NCBI GenBank assembly: GCA_025464125.1
Contig: JAODLU010000264.1
Span: forward strand, 1 to 14,672
DNA length: 14,672 nt
Reading direction: 5' to 3'
Source: Microbacteriaceae bacterium
Lineage (GTDB): Bacteria > Actinomycetota > Actinomycetes > Actinomycetales > Microbacteriaceae
The position numbers and the translations under genes were made by a program. Positions 1 to 7,020 of this stretch are shown here, one piece after another. Position 1 is the stretch's first letter. Every line of letters begins with the position of its first letter. The notes under the pieces were generated by a model. That model saw nothing but the letters and a program-made list of their open reading frames with translations, was not told the DNA's origin and did not search any database.

Positions 1-47
1 AGGCCGACCGACGCAAAGATCGCGGTGAGTGCGGTGCGGGTCTTCAC
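1..47 (-). CDS. Start of a truncated gene, probably FMN-binding domain protein
   Basis: Only the first 15 codons are inside the window; the rest lies beyond the left edge. Reading the minus strand from a GTG at 47-45 gives (M)KTRTALTAIFASVGL, a positively charged start followed by a hydrophobic run, as in a membrane anchor or signal peptide. The GTG overlaps the TGA stop of the ferric-reductase-like gene by four bases (GTGA), which is typical of translational coupling in an operon. In many actinobacteria, ferric-reductase-like membrane proteins are followed by a small extracytoplasmic FMN-binding protein and then by ApbE, the flavin transferase that loads it. That is the basis for the suggested product. 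The visible residues alone cannot prove the family, and another exported protein is possible. Confidence 0.45.
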   Translation of the reverse strand, partial: MKTRTALTAIFASVG

Positions 48-1465
48 CAGTCGAACCTCTCAGTGTGCAGCTGGTGGGGCGGGATGCCCGCTGCCCGGGC
101 CTCGGCTTCGATCGAGTCGAGCCATCCGGACGGGCCGCAGAGGTAAAGGTCGGAGTCGAGCAGGTCGGGGAATGCGCTGCGAAGGCGCACCCCGCGCTCC
201 GCGTCCCTTCCTGTCATCCAGGTCGGGCTCGACGACGAGCGGGGTCCCTTCATCATGTAGAGAGCAGCGCCCTTGCGCTTTGCCAGGTCGCTCATCTCAT
301 CCCAGAGGTAGGTTTCTGTGTCATCGGATGCCCGCAAAATTATGGTCGCCTCTCCAGGCGCCAGCGTTGACTGCTCGAGCAGCGCCCTGGCGGGGGTGAT
401 GCCGATTCCCGCAGCCACTATCGCGAGCTTTGGAGCAGTTCGTGCGGCCGGGCTGAAGAGTCCGTATGGTCCTTCGATCGACACAGCGGTGCCTGCGGGA
501 ATGTCGCTGATGCGGCTGCTGCCAGCGCCGAGATCACGCACGGTGATGCGAGCGGAGGTTTCGGTCGGAACACCGGACAGGGAGATGGGGTGGGAGTGCC
601 ACCATGTCGAGCCCGTCCAGAAGCGCCAGACGAAGAACTGTCCACCAGCGGCCCCGAGTGAAGCGAGATCGCGACCGCGCAGGTGAATGGAGACGACACC
701 CGGACCGATCGTCACGATCTGCTCCACCGTGATCCTGTGCCGCAGGCTCGAGACGACCGGCTCAAGAAACCTGTACGTGGCGATCGCACCGAAGGCGAGC
801 ACATACAGCGAGATCCAGTACACGCGCTGGATAGTTCCCGTGGCCAGCACTCCTCCGAGGCTGAGCTGGTGGGGGAGTGCGAACGCGACAGCTACATAGC
901 TGAGCAGGTGCACGATGTGCCAGCCTTCGTAGCTGAACCGACGCTTGACCGCGACCAGCGAGGTGACCACAACCGCGATGAGCAGCCCGATGGCGATAAA
1001 GGCGAGGGGCATGTCCGGGGTTGCGAGCATGCTGCCGATTTCGGCGATCGGGTCGAGGCCCTGCTCGATGCCGTATCCGAACAGCAGCAGCACTCCGTGA
1101 CCGAGAAGGAGGTACAACGCTGGCTTGCCGAGTGACCGGTGCACAGCCATCGCCCTGTCGTGCCCGAGCGTGCGATCGATGTACGGAACGCGGGCGGCCA
1201 GGACGAGCATCATCAGGATGAGGTCGGTGCCGATGAGCCCTGCGACGATACCAATGCTCGAAACGGCGGCACCGAGCGAGCCGAAAGGTGCGGAGCCGGC
1301 CGAAGTCATGAACAGGATGCCGGCGAGAGCGCCGGAGGCCCAGGCAATCGCGACGAGCACGTTGGCTCGTGCCTGCCTGCGGCGGTACGTGCGCGCATGG
1401 TTCTGGGGTACTGGCTCCTGGGGCACAGGATGGTGCGCGGTGCGCCGTGCGGTCTGCGTACTCAT
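44..1465 (-). CDS. Ferric-reductase-like transmembrane protein with FAD/NAD(P)H-binding domain
   Basis: This 473-residue membrane flavohaem protein should move electrons from cytoplasmic NAD(P)H through FAD to haems in the membrane and on to an outside acceptor such as ferric iron or a flavoprotein. About six membrane helices fill residues 35-235. They carry the two His pairs expected for two b haems: H109/H123 and H186/H199. The C-terminal half is ferredoxin-reductase-like. It has a flavin motif HSHPISLS at 290-297, a nucleotide-binding GIGITPA at 353-359, LYLCGPSG at 440-447 and an aromatic C-terminus ERFDW. The ATG at 1465 was chosen because GGGAGG lies seven bases upstream; an in-frame ATG at 1507 would add 14 residues without a good ribosome site. 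The next gene overlaps its stop codon. The family is secure, but the physiological electron acceptor is not known. Confidence 0.85.
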   Translation of the reverse strand: MSTQTARRTAHHPVPQEPVPQNHARTYRRRQARANVLVAIAWASGALAGILFMTSAGSAPFGSLGAAVSSIGIVAGLIGTDLILMMLVLAARVPYIDRTLGHDRAMAVHRSLGKPALYLLLGHGVLLLFGYGIEQGLDPIAEIGSMLATPDMPLAFIAIGLLIAVVVTSLVAVKRRFSYEGWHIVHLLSYVAVAFALPHQLSLGGVLATGTIQRVYWISLYVLAFGAIATYRFLEPVVSSLRHRITVEQIVTIGPGVVSIHLRGRDLASLGAAGGQFFVWRFWTGSTWWHSHPISLSGVPTETSARITVRDLGAGSSRISDIPAGTAVSIEGPYGLFSPAARTAPKLAIVAAGIGITPARALLEQSTLAPGEATIILRASDDTETYLWDEMSDLAKRKGAALYMMKGPRSSSSPTWMTGRDAERGVRLRSAFPDLLDSDLYLCGPSGWLDSIEAEARAAGIPPHQLHTERFDW

Positions 1466-1529
1466 TCGTGCCTCCCGTTGCTCATTGACCGGCTGCTGCT
1501 CACACACTTTCGCTCGTCATCCTCGGTAA

Positions 1530-1558
1530 ATCCTATGAACTACACCTATGAACGGTGT
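1530..1558 (-). promoter_or_regulatory. Putative promoter and operator of the ferric-reductase-like unit
   Basis: A minus-strand TAGGAT hexamer (1535-1530) fits the actinobacterial -10 pattern TANNNT and would start transcription about 58 bases before the chosen ATG. It overlaps a perfect 9-base direct repeat: CCTATGAAC on the plus strand at 1532-1540 and 1545-1553, period 13. An inverted repeat, ACACC-7-GGTGT, covers 1542-1558. No good -35 hexamer is visible, which fits a promoter that needs an activator or is controlled by a repressor at the repeats. The regulator is unknown, and the site does not resemble the usual IdeR/DtxR iron box. Confidence 0.4.
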
Positions 1559-1601
1559 GAGAGCGAAGCCCGCCCCTCGCCACATACATGAAGCGCCCAC
1601 C

Positions 1602-1637
1602 GGCGCGCCGACGCCGACAGCGGTTGTGCGGCGCGCC
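1602..1637. repeat. GC-only inverted repeat in the divergent spacer
   Basis: A perfect 9-base inverted repeat, GGCGCGCCG at 1602-1610 and CGGCGCGCC at 1629-1637, surrounds an 18-base loop. It lies between the ferric-reductase-like gene and rnpB, which diverge, so a terminator role is not expected. No T-run follows on either strand. It could be a protein-binding site or a chance product of high GC content. Confidence 0.4.
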
Positions 1638-1687
1638 CGACAGCCGCAGCATGAATTCTGAGTGGCCCGATAGCGCGTGGGGTGCCG

Positions 1688-1693
1688 TAGGCT
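1688..1693 (+). promoter_or_regulatory. Putative -10 element of rnpB
   Basis: TAGGCT matches the actinobacterial -10 pattern TANNNT and ends nine bases before the predicted 5' end of the RNase P RNA at 1702, the right distance for a transcription start. No convincing -35 hexamer is seen at the usual spacing. Confidence 0.4.
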
Positions 1694-1701
1694 CTGCACT
1701 C

Positions 1702-2087
1702 GAATGGGTCGGCAAGACGGTCGCGTCGGTTGGCAACAACCGCCGAGGAACGTCCGGGCTCCACAGGGCAGGACGGTGGGTAACACCCACCCGGGGCAAC
1801 CCGCGAGAAAGTGCAACAGAGAGTAGACCGCCAGGGGTCTGTGCTCCTTAGGAAGCGCAAGCCTCGGGTAAGGCTGAAACGGTGGTGTAAGAGACCACCA
1901 GCGGTCCGCGTGATCGGACCGGCTAGGTAAACCTCGTCCGGAGCAAGGTCAGACAGAGAGCTATGGGGCTGCCCGTCCCGCTTTCGGGTAGACCGCTGGA
2001 GGGCTGCGGCAACGTAGTCCCGAGATAGATGGCCGTCCATGGTGCGCAAGCACCGGGACAGAACCCGGCGTAATAGCCGGCCCATTC
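1702..2087 (+). ncRNA. rnpB: RNase P RNA, bacterial type A
   Basis: This is the catalytic RNA of ribonuclease P, which removes the 5' leader of tRNA precursors together with the RnpA protein. The conserved core blocks are present in order. GAGGAACGTCCGGGCT lies at 1745-1760 (5' strand of helix P4). GGTGGGTAACACCCACC follows, then an AGAGTAGACCGCC block near 1820-1832 and GGTGGTGTAAGAGACCACC near 1881-1899. TAAACCTCGTCCGGAGCAAG comes next, and finally GACAGAACCCGGC at 2057-2069. The ends were set by helix P1: GAATGGGTCGGC at 1702-1713 pairs with GCCGGCCCATTC at 2076-2087, with one G-U. The length of about 386 bases is usual for actinobacteria. Long open frames on both strands across this region are artefacts of its GC content. 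No clear T-rich terminator follows; the VIT gene ends convergently 35 bases downstream. Confidence 0.96.
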
Positions 2088-2122
2088 ACCCCCTGCCAAC
2101 TCGGCTGCCTTCAGCGGTCGAT

Positions 2123-2893
2123 CTAGACGACACCCGTCGTATTCAGCAGGTGGCCGATCAGGTAGGTCGCCGCCAGCGCGATCGCCCCGCCGATCACCAC
2201 GCGGAGCATCGCACGCACGATCGGGCTCCCGCCGATGCGGGCACTGGTCGCACCGGTGATCGCGAGTGCGACCAGCACACTGGCGAACGTGACCGGAATT
2301 CGCACGGATGCCGGCGTCAGCAGGATCACCAGGAACGGCAGCAGCGCACCGATGACAAACGCGAGGGCGGATGCCGCGGCCGCCTGCCATGGGCTGGCGA
2401 CGTCATCTTCGTCGATATTGAGTTCGGCGTCGAGGTGCGCCTTCAGCGCGTCATGGGCAGTGAGTTCTTTCGCGACTGTTTCGGCAGTCTCTGCCGAAAG
2501 ACCTTTCGACCTGTAGATGCCGGCTAATTCCGCGAGCTCCTCAGCTGGATCGTCAGCGAGCTCGGTCCGTTCCTTTGCAATCAATGCCCGCTGGCTGTCG
2601 CGCTGGCTGCTCACCGACACGTACTCTCCGAGGGCCATCGATATGGCCCCACCAATGAGACCTGCTGCCCCGGCGGTGATGATGGGCGCGAGTTCGGGCG
2701 TGGCGCCCGCGACACCCACGACGATCGCCGCGACCGAGACGATGCCGTCGTTCGCGCCGAGCACACCAGCACGCAGCCAGTTGAGGCGCCCAGCAAGACC
2801 GGCCGTGTGCGGCTCTGCAGCATGTGGGGTAGCGCGGGGAAGCGGTTCTGTGGTCACCTGCCCAGCCAAGCACGGGTGCGACTCGCTCGCCAC
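2123..2893 (-). CDS. VIT1/CCC1-family metal transporter
   Basis: This is a membrane protein of the vacuolar-iron-transporter (VIT1/CCC1) family, 256 residues, which moves ferrous iron or manganese out of the cytoplasm. The family signature WLRAGVLGANDGIVS lies at residues 39-53, with its Asp at D49. A second conserved block, ISMALGEYVSVSSQRD, is at 84-99. A Glu-rich cytoplasmic stretch (E108, E112, E118, E119, E122) corresponds to the metal-binding region between helices 2 and 3. Three hydrophobic helices occupy about 171-193, 200-217 and 229-250. The start is uncertain. A GTG at 2893 gives the longest form, but the nearest good Shine-Dalgarno (GGAGG) is 19 bases away, and a GTG at 2857 (residue 13) is also possible; both lie before the conserved domain. 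The metal specificity cannot be read from the sequence. Confidence 0.85.
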   Translation of the reverse strand: MASESHPCLAGQVTTEPLPRATPHAAEPHTAGLAGRLNWLRAGVLGANDGIVSVAAIVVGVAGATPELAPIITAGAAGLIGGAISMALGEYVSVSSQRDSQRALIAKERTELADDPAEELAELAGIYRSKGLSAETAETVAKELTAHDALKAHLDAELNIDEDDVASPWQAAAASALAFVIGALLPFLVILLTPASVRIPVTFASVLVALAITGATSARIGGSPIVRAMLRVVIGGAIALAATYLIGHLLNTTGVV

Positions 2894-2904
2894 GCAGGGC
2901 AGGC

Positions 2905-2934
2905 TTGGCTTGCCTCCGTGCGCACCGATAGCGT
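2905..2934 (+). promoter_or_regulatory. Putative promoter of the SDR gene
   Basis: In the 83-base spacer between the divergent VIT and SDR genes, TTGGCT at 2905-2910 and TAGCGT at 2929-2934 are separated by 18 bases and fit an actinobacterial -35/-10 pair. Transcription would start near 2941, giving a leader of about 36 bases. The -35 match is weak, so this is tentative. Confidence 0.35.
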
Positions 2935-2976
2935 GAGTAGGACTCGACGGCGTTGTCGGGGACGAAAAGGAGTGCC

Positions 2977-3816
2977 ATGTCCAGGTTCGACGGTAAGACC
3001 GCCCTCATCACCGGCGCAGCTATCGGGCAGGGAAGAGCCCATGCGGTTCGCCTGTCCAGTGAGGGCGCGAACGTTATCCTCTTCGACATCTGCGCTCCGG
3101 TTGCCGCAGCATCCCATGTCGCTGCCACCGTGGCGGATCTCGAGGAGACAGCTCGCCTGGCACGCGCGAACGGGCACGGGGTCATCACGCGAGTTGGTGA
3201 CATCCGGGATATTGCGGCGCTTCGCGAGGCTGTTGCCGCTGGCGAGAAGGAGTTCGGCACCGTCGACATCGGCGTCGCGAACGCTGGCGTGACGCCGAGC
3301 CCGTTCACCGGGGTGGATGTCACCGAGGAACTCTTCAGGGAGGTCGTCGACGTGAACACGTTCGGCGCGTGGAACACCGTGAGAGCAGTCGCAGAGGCCC
3401 TTCTTGTACAGGGAAAGCCGGGCGCGATCACCGTTACTGGCTCCGGTGCCGCCTACAAGGGATACGCGGGCCTCATGCCATACGTAGTGTCAAAGCACGC
3501 GATCGTGGGGCTCGTGAAGTCGATGGCCAAGGAACTCGGCCCGGCCAGGATTCGCGTGAACGCGGTGCACCCCGGCACGGTGAACACCGGCATGTTCGGT
3601 GGGGTCGGAATGGTCGACCTGTATTTGCCCGATCTGCCCCAGGACGAGCGCACCATCGAGAACATGCGACTGCGCACGGCGAAGGGGTCGCCGATGGGCC
3701 TTTCATTCGTTGAACCGGAAGACCTGGCTGCGATGGTTGCATTCCTCGTCTCGGATGATGCCCAGCACATCACCGGCGGCGAGTTCAAGGTCGACGGCGG
3801 CATGGGAATCGCCTGA
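2977..3816 (+). CDS. Mycofactocin-coupled-type SDR oxidoreductase
   Basis: This 279-residue NAD-dependent short-chain dehydrogenase oxidises an alcohol or reduces a ketone in the cytoplasm. It has the Rossmann loop TGAAIGQG at 12-19, acidic D37 for NAD preference, GDIRD at 74-78, NAG at 102-104 and N127. The catalytic triad is S156, Y169 and K173 (YVVSK). Two insertions place it in the mycofactocin-coupled subfamily: the GQGR-AHAVRLSSEGANV-FDIC start, and the stretch between about 40 and 60 ending in ATVADLEETARLA. The later RPD-like and FVEPEDLAAMVAFL blocks agree. Enzymes of that group hold NAD tightly and are thought to pass electrons to the peptide-derived cofactor mycofactocin. No mycofactocin gene is in this window. 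The ATG at 2977 has AAGGAG just upstream, so a longer TTG start at 2953 is unlikely. The substrate is unknown. Confidence 0.85.
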   Translation: MSRFDGKTALITGAAIGQGRAHAVRLSSEGANVILFDICAPVAAASHVAATVADLEETARLARANGHGVITRVGDIRDIAALREAVAAGEKEFGTVDIGVANAGVTPSPFTGVDVTEELFREVVDVNTFGAWNTVRAVAEALLVQGKPGAITVTGSGAAYKGYAGLMPYVVSKHAIVGLVKSMAKELGPARIRVNAVHPGTVNTGMFGGVGMVDLYLPDLPQDERTIENMRLRTAKGSPMGLSFVEPEDLAAMVAFLVSDDAQHITGGEFKVDGGMGIA

Positions 3817-3851
3817 GCCGGTTATAGCCGCCGGACTCGCGCGCCTCAGGC
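3811..3851. terminator. Possible bidirectional terminator between SDR and kdpE
   Basis: GCCTGAG at 3811-3817 is the exact inverse of CTCAGGC at 3845-3851, and two further G-C pairs follow inside after one mismatch. The arms contain the stop codons of the two convergent genes, each ending Ala-TGA. The hairpin is in the right place to end both transcripts, but it has a large loop and no T-run, so its strength is doubtful and the symmetry may partly be coincidence. Confidence 0.35.
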
Positions 3852-4520
3852 AGGCGAGAAGCGGTAGCCCATCCCGGGTTCCGTGAGGAGGTAACGCGGG
3901 CGTGATGGCTCCGGCTCGAGCTTGCGCCGCAGCTGGCCGAGATAGAGACGAAGGTAGCCGTCCTCCTTCTCGTACGACGGCCCCCAGACGGTGGTGAGAA
4001 GCAGGTGTTTCGTCACGAGACGATCGGGGTTGCGGATAAGCACCTCGAGCACGCGCCATTCCGTCGGCGTCAGCTTCACCGTCTCTCCCATGCGGGTCAC
4101 CGTGTGGTGGGCCAGGTCTGCCACAACATCGCCGAAGGCGATCACCGGTTCGTCTGGCTCGGCCGGTGAACGTCGGGTAAGTGCGCGGATCCTGGCGAGC
4201 AGTTCGTCGATAGCGAAGGGCTTGGTGACGTAGTCGTCTGCACCAGCATCCAGGGCGTTCACCTTGTCGGTGGAATCCGAGCGGCCACTCACAACGAGGA
4301 TTGGGATGTCAGTCCAGCCGCGAAGCCCTTCGATCACCTGGATGCCGCTGAAGCCCGGCAGGCCGAGGTCGAGCAGCACCAGGTCGGGTTTTGTCTTCGC
4401 CGCAGCCTCCAGGGCTTCGGGGCCTGATCGGGCGATCACGACGTCGTAACCTCGCGCTGCCAGGTTGATGCGCAGCGCTTTCACGATCTGGAGGTCGTCG
4501 TCGACGACAAGTACTTTCAC
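3846..4520 (-). CDS. kdpE: KdpE response regulator
   Basis: This is an OmpR-family response regulator, 224 residues, that activates the kdp potassium-uptake operon when phosphorylated by KdpD. The receiver domain (1-115) has the acidic pair D7/D8, the phosphoacceptor D51 in LLDLGLPG, S78 in the switch position and K100 in VTKPF. The winged-helix DNA-binding domain spans about 125-224, with the family blocks LTPTEWRVLEVLIRNPDRLV and LRLYLGQLRRKLEPEP and the terminal GMGYRF wing. It begins ten bases after the kdpD stop and is the last gene of the operon. The probable target is the repeated TCCTAACG pair at 11654-11672, upstream of the operon. All catalytic residues are intact. Confidence 0.95.
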   Translation of the reverse strand: MKVLVVDDDLQIVKALRINLAARGYDVVIARSGPEALEAAAKTKPDLVLLDLGLPGFSGIQVIEGLRGWTDIPILVVSGRSDSTDKVNALDAGADDYVTKPFAIDELLARIRALTRRSPAEPDEPVIAFGDVVADLAHHTVTRMGETVKLTPTEWRVLEVLIRNPDRLVTKHLLLTTVWGPSYEKEDGYLRLYLGQLRRKLEPEPSRPRYLLTEPGMGYRFSPA

Positions 4521-4530
4521 GGCCTGGCCT

Positions 4531-7017
4531 TCACGATCTGCCCTGCGCTGTTGGCAGTGCGACGACCATCGTCAGGCCACCGCCGGGGGTCACCTCAGCC
4601 TCGAGAGTTCCACCCATGGCAGAGACGAAGCCGTTCGACAGTGCGAGGCCGAGCCCCACGCCGGTGGTGTTGTCGGTATCGCCGAGCCGCTGGAATGGCT
4701 GGAACGCCTCAGCCAGCCTGGCCTGGGGGATACCCGGGCCCCGATCGATCACCCTCAGCTCGACGCGGTCGCCAAAGGTGCTGCCGCTCACGATCGGCGG
4801 CACGCCGACCGGGGCGTAGCGAAGGGCATTGGCAACGAGGTTGACGAGCACCCGCTGCACGAGGGCGGGATCGCAGAGTGCGGCAGGCAGGTCGCCTGGC
4901 ACATCCACGATCACCGTGCCGATGGCCAGATCCAGTTCATCGAGTGCCAGCGGCACGATCTCGTCGAGCCCGACCGCTGAGAGCGAGATCGGCAGCACAC
5001 CAGCCTGCAGCCTGCTCGCGTCGAGCAGGTCGCTCACGAGGTCGGCGAGGCGGCGGAGCGAGACCTCCGCGGTCTCCAGCAGGTCGTTGCGGTCCTGCTC
5101 GCTCCAGGTGACATCCGTGCTCCTGAGGCTCGATACAGCGGCCGTGGCCGAAGAAAGCGGCGTGCGCAGGTCATGCCCGACCGCCGCGAGCAGGGCGGTT
5201 CGAAGCCGATCGGCCTCCTCCAGCGGGCGAACGCCTTCGGCCGCAGAACGAAGTTCCCGCTGCACGAGTGCGGCTTCCACCTGCGAAACGAAGGCATCGA
5301 GAATACGGCGATCTGAGGCCTGCAGGTCACGACCGGCAAGAATGACCGTGCCGTCATCCCCGAACTCGACTGTGGTGCGGATGGCGGTGTCGGCGGGGGA
5401 ACTCGCTCCGGCTTCGTACAACCGCTCGCCGTGATAACTGACGGTGACGCTCGACATGCCGAATGCTTCGCGCATGCGGTTGGCCAGCGCCTCTACTGCG
5501 TTCTCGCCCCGGATGATGCTGCCGGCCACCGTCGCCAGGGTCTCCGCCTCCGCAGCAGACCTCCGCGCTGAGCGACTTCGGCTCGCCGCCTGGTCGACAA
5601 CAACGCTCACGAGTGCTGCGACCACGAGAAATATGGCCAGGGTCAGGATGTGAACCGGATTGTTGATTCTCACCGTGTACAGGGGGGAAACGAAGAAGAA
5701 ATCGAGGCAGAAGCCCGCGAGCACCGCGGCGGTCACTGCTGGCCAGATTCCACCGACAAGGGCGACGATCACCACAAGCAACTGGAATGCCAGCACGTCT
5801 CCGACCAGCGAATCCGGATTTCGGAGGGCGCTGAGCAGGACGGTGAGCAGCGGGAGGGCGACCAGAACCAGCGCGAAGCCAGCGAGTCGACGGCGCAGGG
5901 TAAGCGAGCCGCGGACGCGCGGGAGTTGAAAAGTGCCGGCCGAGGCGTGCGAAACGATGTGAACGTCGATGTCTCCCGAAGCGCGGATGACAGTCGCTCC
6001 GATTCCCCGCCCGGTGAGGAAGGCGGTGAGTCGCGAACGCCTGCTCACCCCGATCACCAGCTGGGTCGCGTTCACGCCCCTCGCAAAATCGACGAGCGCG
6101 GCCGAGGTGCTGTCGCCAACCACCTGGTGGTAGCTGCCACCGAGGCTCTCGACAAGGGCGCGCTGGTTGACGAGCGCCCCAGGGTTCGCCTCGGCCAGTC
6201 CGTCAGGACTCGCCACGTGCACCGCAAGCAGTTGCCCGCCGCTCGTGCGTGCGGCGATGCGCGCACCACGACGAATCAGAGTATCGCCCTCTGCGCCCCC
6301 TGGCAGCGCCACGACCACTCGCTCGCGCGCCTCCCACTTGCCGCGGATACCGTGCTCGTTGCGATACGCCTGGAGCGCGACATCCACCTCGTCAGCAAGC
6401 CAGAGGAGGGCAAGTTCACGCAGTGCTGTGAGGTTGCCCAGGCGAAAATAGTTGCTGAGCGCGGCATCCACGGTTCCTGCCGGATAGACCTGTCCGCCAG
6501 CGAGCCGCGCGCGCAGGGCCTCAGGTGCGAGATCCACCACCTCAACCTGGTCAGCGCTCCGCAGCACCGAGTCGGGAATGGTCTCGCGCTGAACGACGCC
6601 GGTGATCGACTGCACGACATCGTTGAGTGATTCGATGTGCTGGATGTTGACGGTCGAGATCACGTTGATTCCGGCATCGAGAAGATCTGCCACGTCATTC
6701 CAGCGCTTCGGATGCCGCGAGCCCGGCGCGTTCGAATGTGCAAGTTCGTCGACCAGCACCCACTCCGGAGCTCTCGCCAGCACGCCGTCCAGGTCCAGCT
6801 CATCCAGTTCGATGGAGCGATGTTCCGAGTGCCGCCGGGGCACCAGCTCCAGTTCGTCGAGCAGCTGTGCAGTGCCTTCCCTGCCGTGTGTCTCCACAAG
6901 CCCGATGACCACGTCGTGGCCCGCCGCGCTGAGGCGGTGGGCTTCCTCGAGCATCGCGTAGGTCTTACCGACGCCGGGAGCTGCGCCGAGGTAGACCTTC
7001 AGAAGGCCCCGCGTCAC
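4531..7017 (-). CDS. kdpD: KdpD potassium-responsive sensor histidine kinase
   Basis: This 828-residue membrane kinase senses low potassium or turgor and phosphorylates KdpE. The domain order is complete. The N-terminal KdpD domain (1-215) has Walker A GAAPGVGKTY at 11-20 and WVLVDELAHSN at 86-96. A universal-stress-protein-like domain follows (about 232-360, with GVSRRSR at 323-329). Four membrane helices lie between about 381 and 475, and a GAF-like segment between about 485 and 590. The kinase core has the phosphoacceptor H615 in AAVGHDLRTP, an N box around N726/N730, DRGPGIP at 758-764 and GVGLGLALSNG at 786-796. The GTG start at 7017 follows the kdpC stop by three bases with no clear ribosome site, which suggests coupled translation. 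The length is slightly below the roughly 890 residues of the E. coli protein, and no key motif is missing. Confidence 0.95.
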   Translation of the reverse strand: MTRGLLKVYLGAAPGVGKTYAMLEEAHRLSAAGHDVVIGLVETHGREGTAQLLDELELVPRRHSEHRSIELDELDLDGVLARAPEWVLVDELAHSNAPGSRHPKRWNDVADLLDAGINVISTVNIQHIESLNDVVQSITGVVQRETIPDSVLRSADQVEVVDLAPEALRARLAGGQVYPAGTVDAALSNYFRLGNLTALRELALLWLADEVDVALQAYRNEHGIRGKWEARERVVVALPGGAEGDTLIRRGARIAARTSGGQLLAVHVASPDGLAEANPGALVNQRALVESLGGSYHQVVGDSTSAALVDFARGVNATQLVIGVSRRSRLTAFLTGRGIGATVIRASGDIDVHIVSHASAGTFQLPRVRGSLTLRRRLAGFALVLVALPLLTVLLSALRNPDSLVGDVLAFQLLVVIVALVGGIWPAVTAAVLAGFCLDFFFVSPLYTVRINNPVHILTLAIFLVVAALVSVVVDQAASRSRSARRSAAEAETLATVAGSIIRGENAVEALANRMREAFGMSSVTVSYHGERLYEAGASSPADTAIRTTVEFGDDGTVILAGRDLQASDRRILDAFVSQVEAALVQRELRSAAEGVRPLEEADRLRTALLAAVGHDLRTPLSSATAAVSSLRSTDVTWSEQDRNDLLETAEVSLRRLADLVSDLLDASRLQAGVLPISLSAVGLDEIVPLALDELDLAIGTVIVDVPGDLPAALCDPALVQRVLVNLVANALRYAPVGVPPIVSGSTFGDRVELRVIDRGPGIPQARLAEAFQPFQRLGDTDNTTGVGLGLALSNGFVSAMGGTLEAEVTPGGGLTMVVALPTAQGRS

Positions 7018-7020
7018 CGG

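Noticed and set aside
1517..2390. Long open frames on both strands across 1517-2390, up to 179 codons
   Set aside because: They overlap rnpB and the VIT gene out of frame, resemble no known family, and have Arg/Pro/Cys-rich composition typical of GC-rich shadows.
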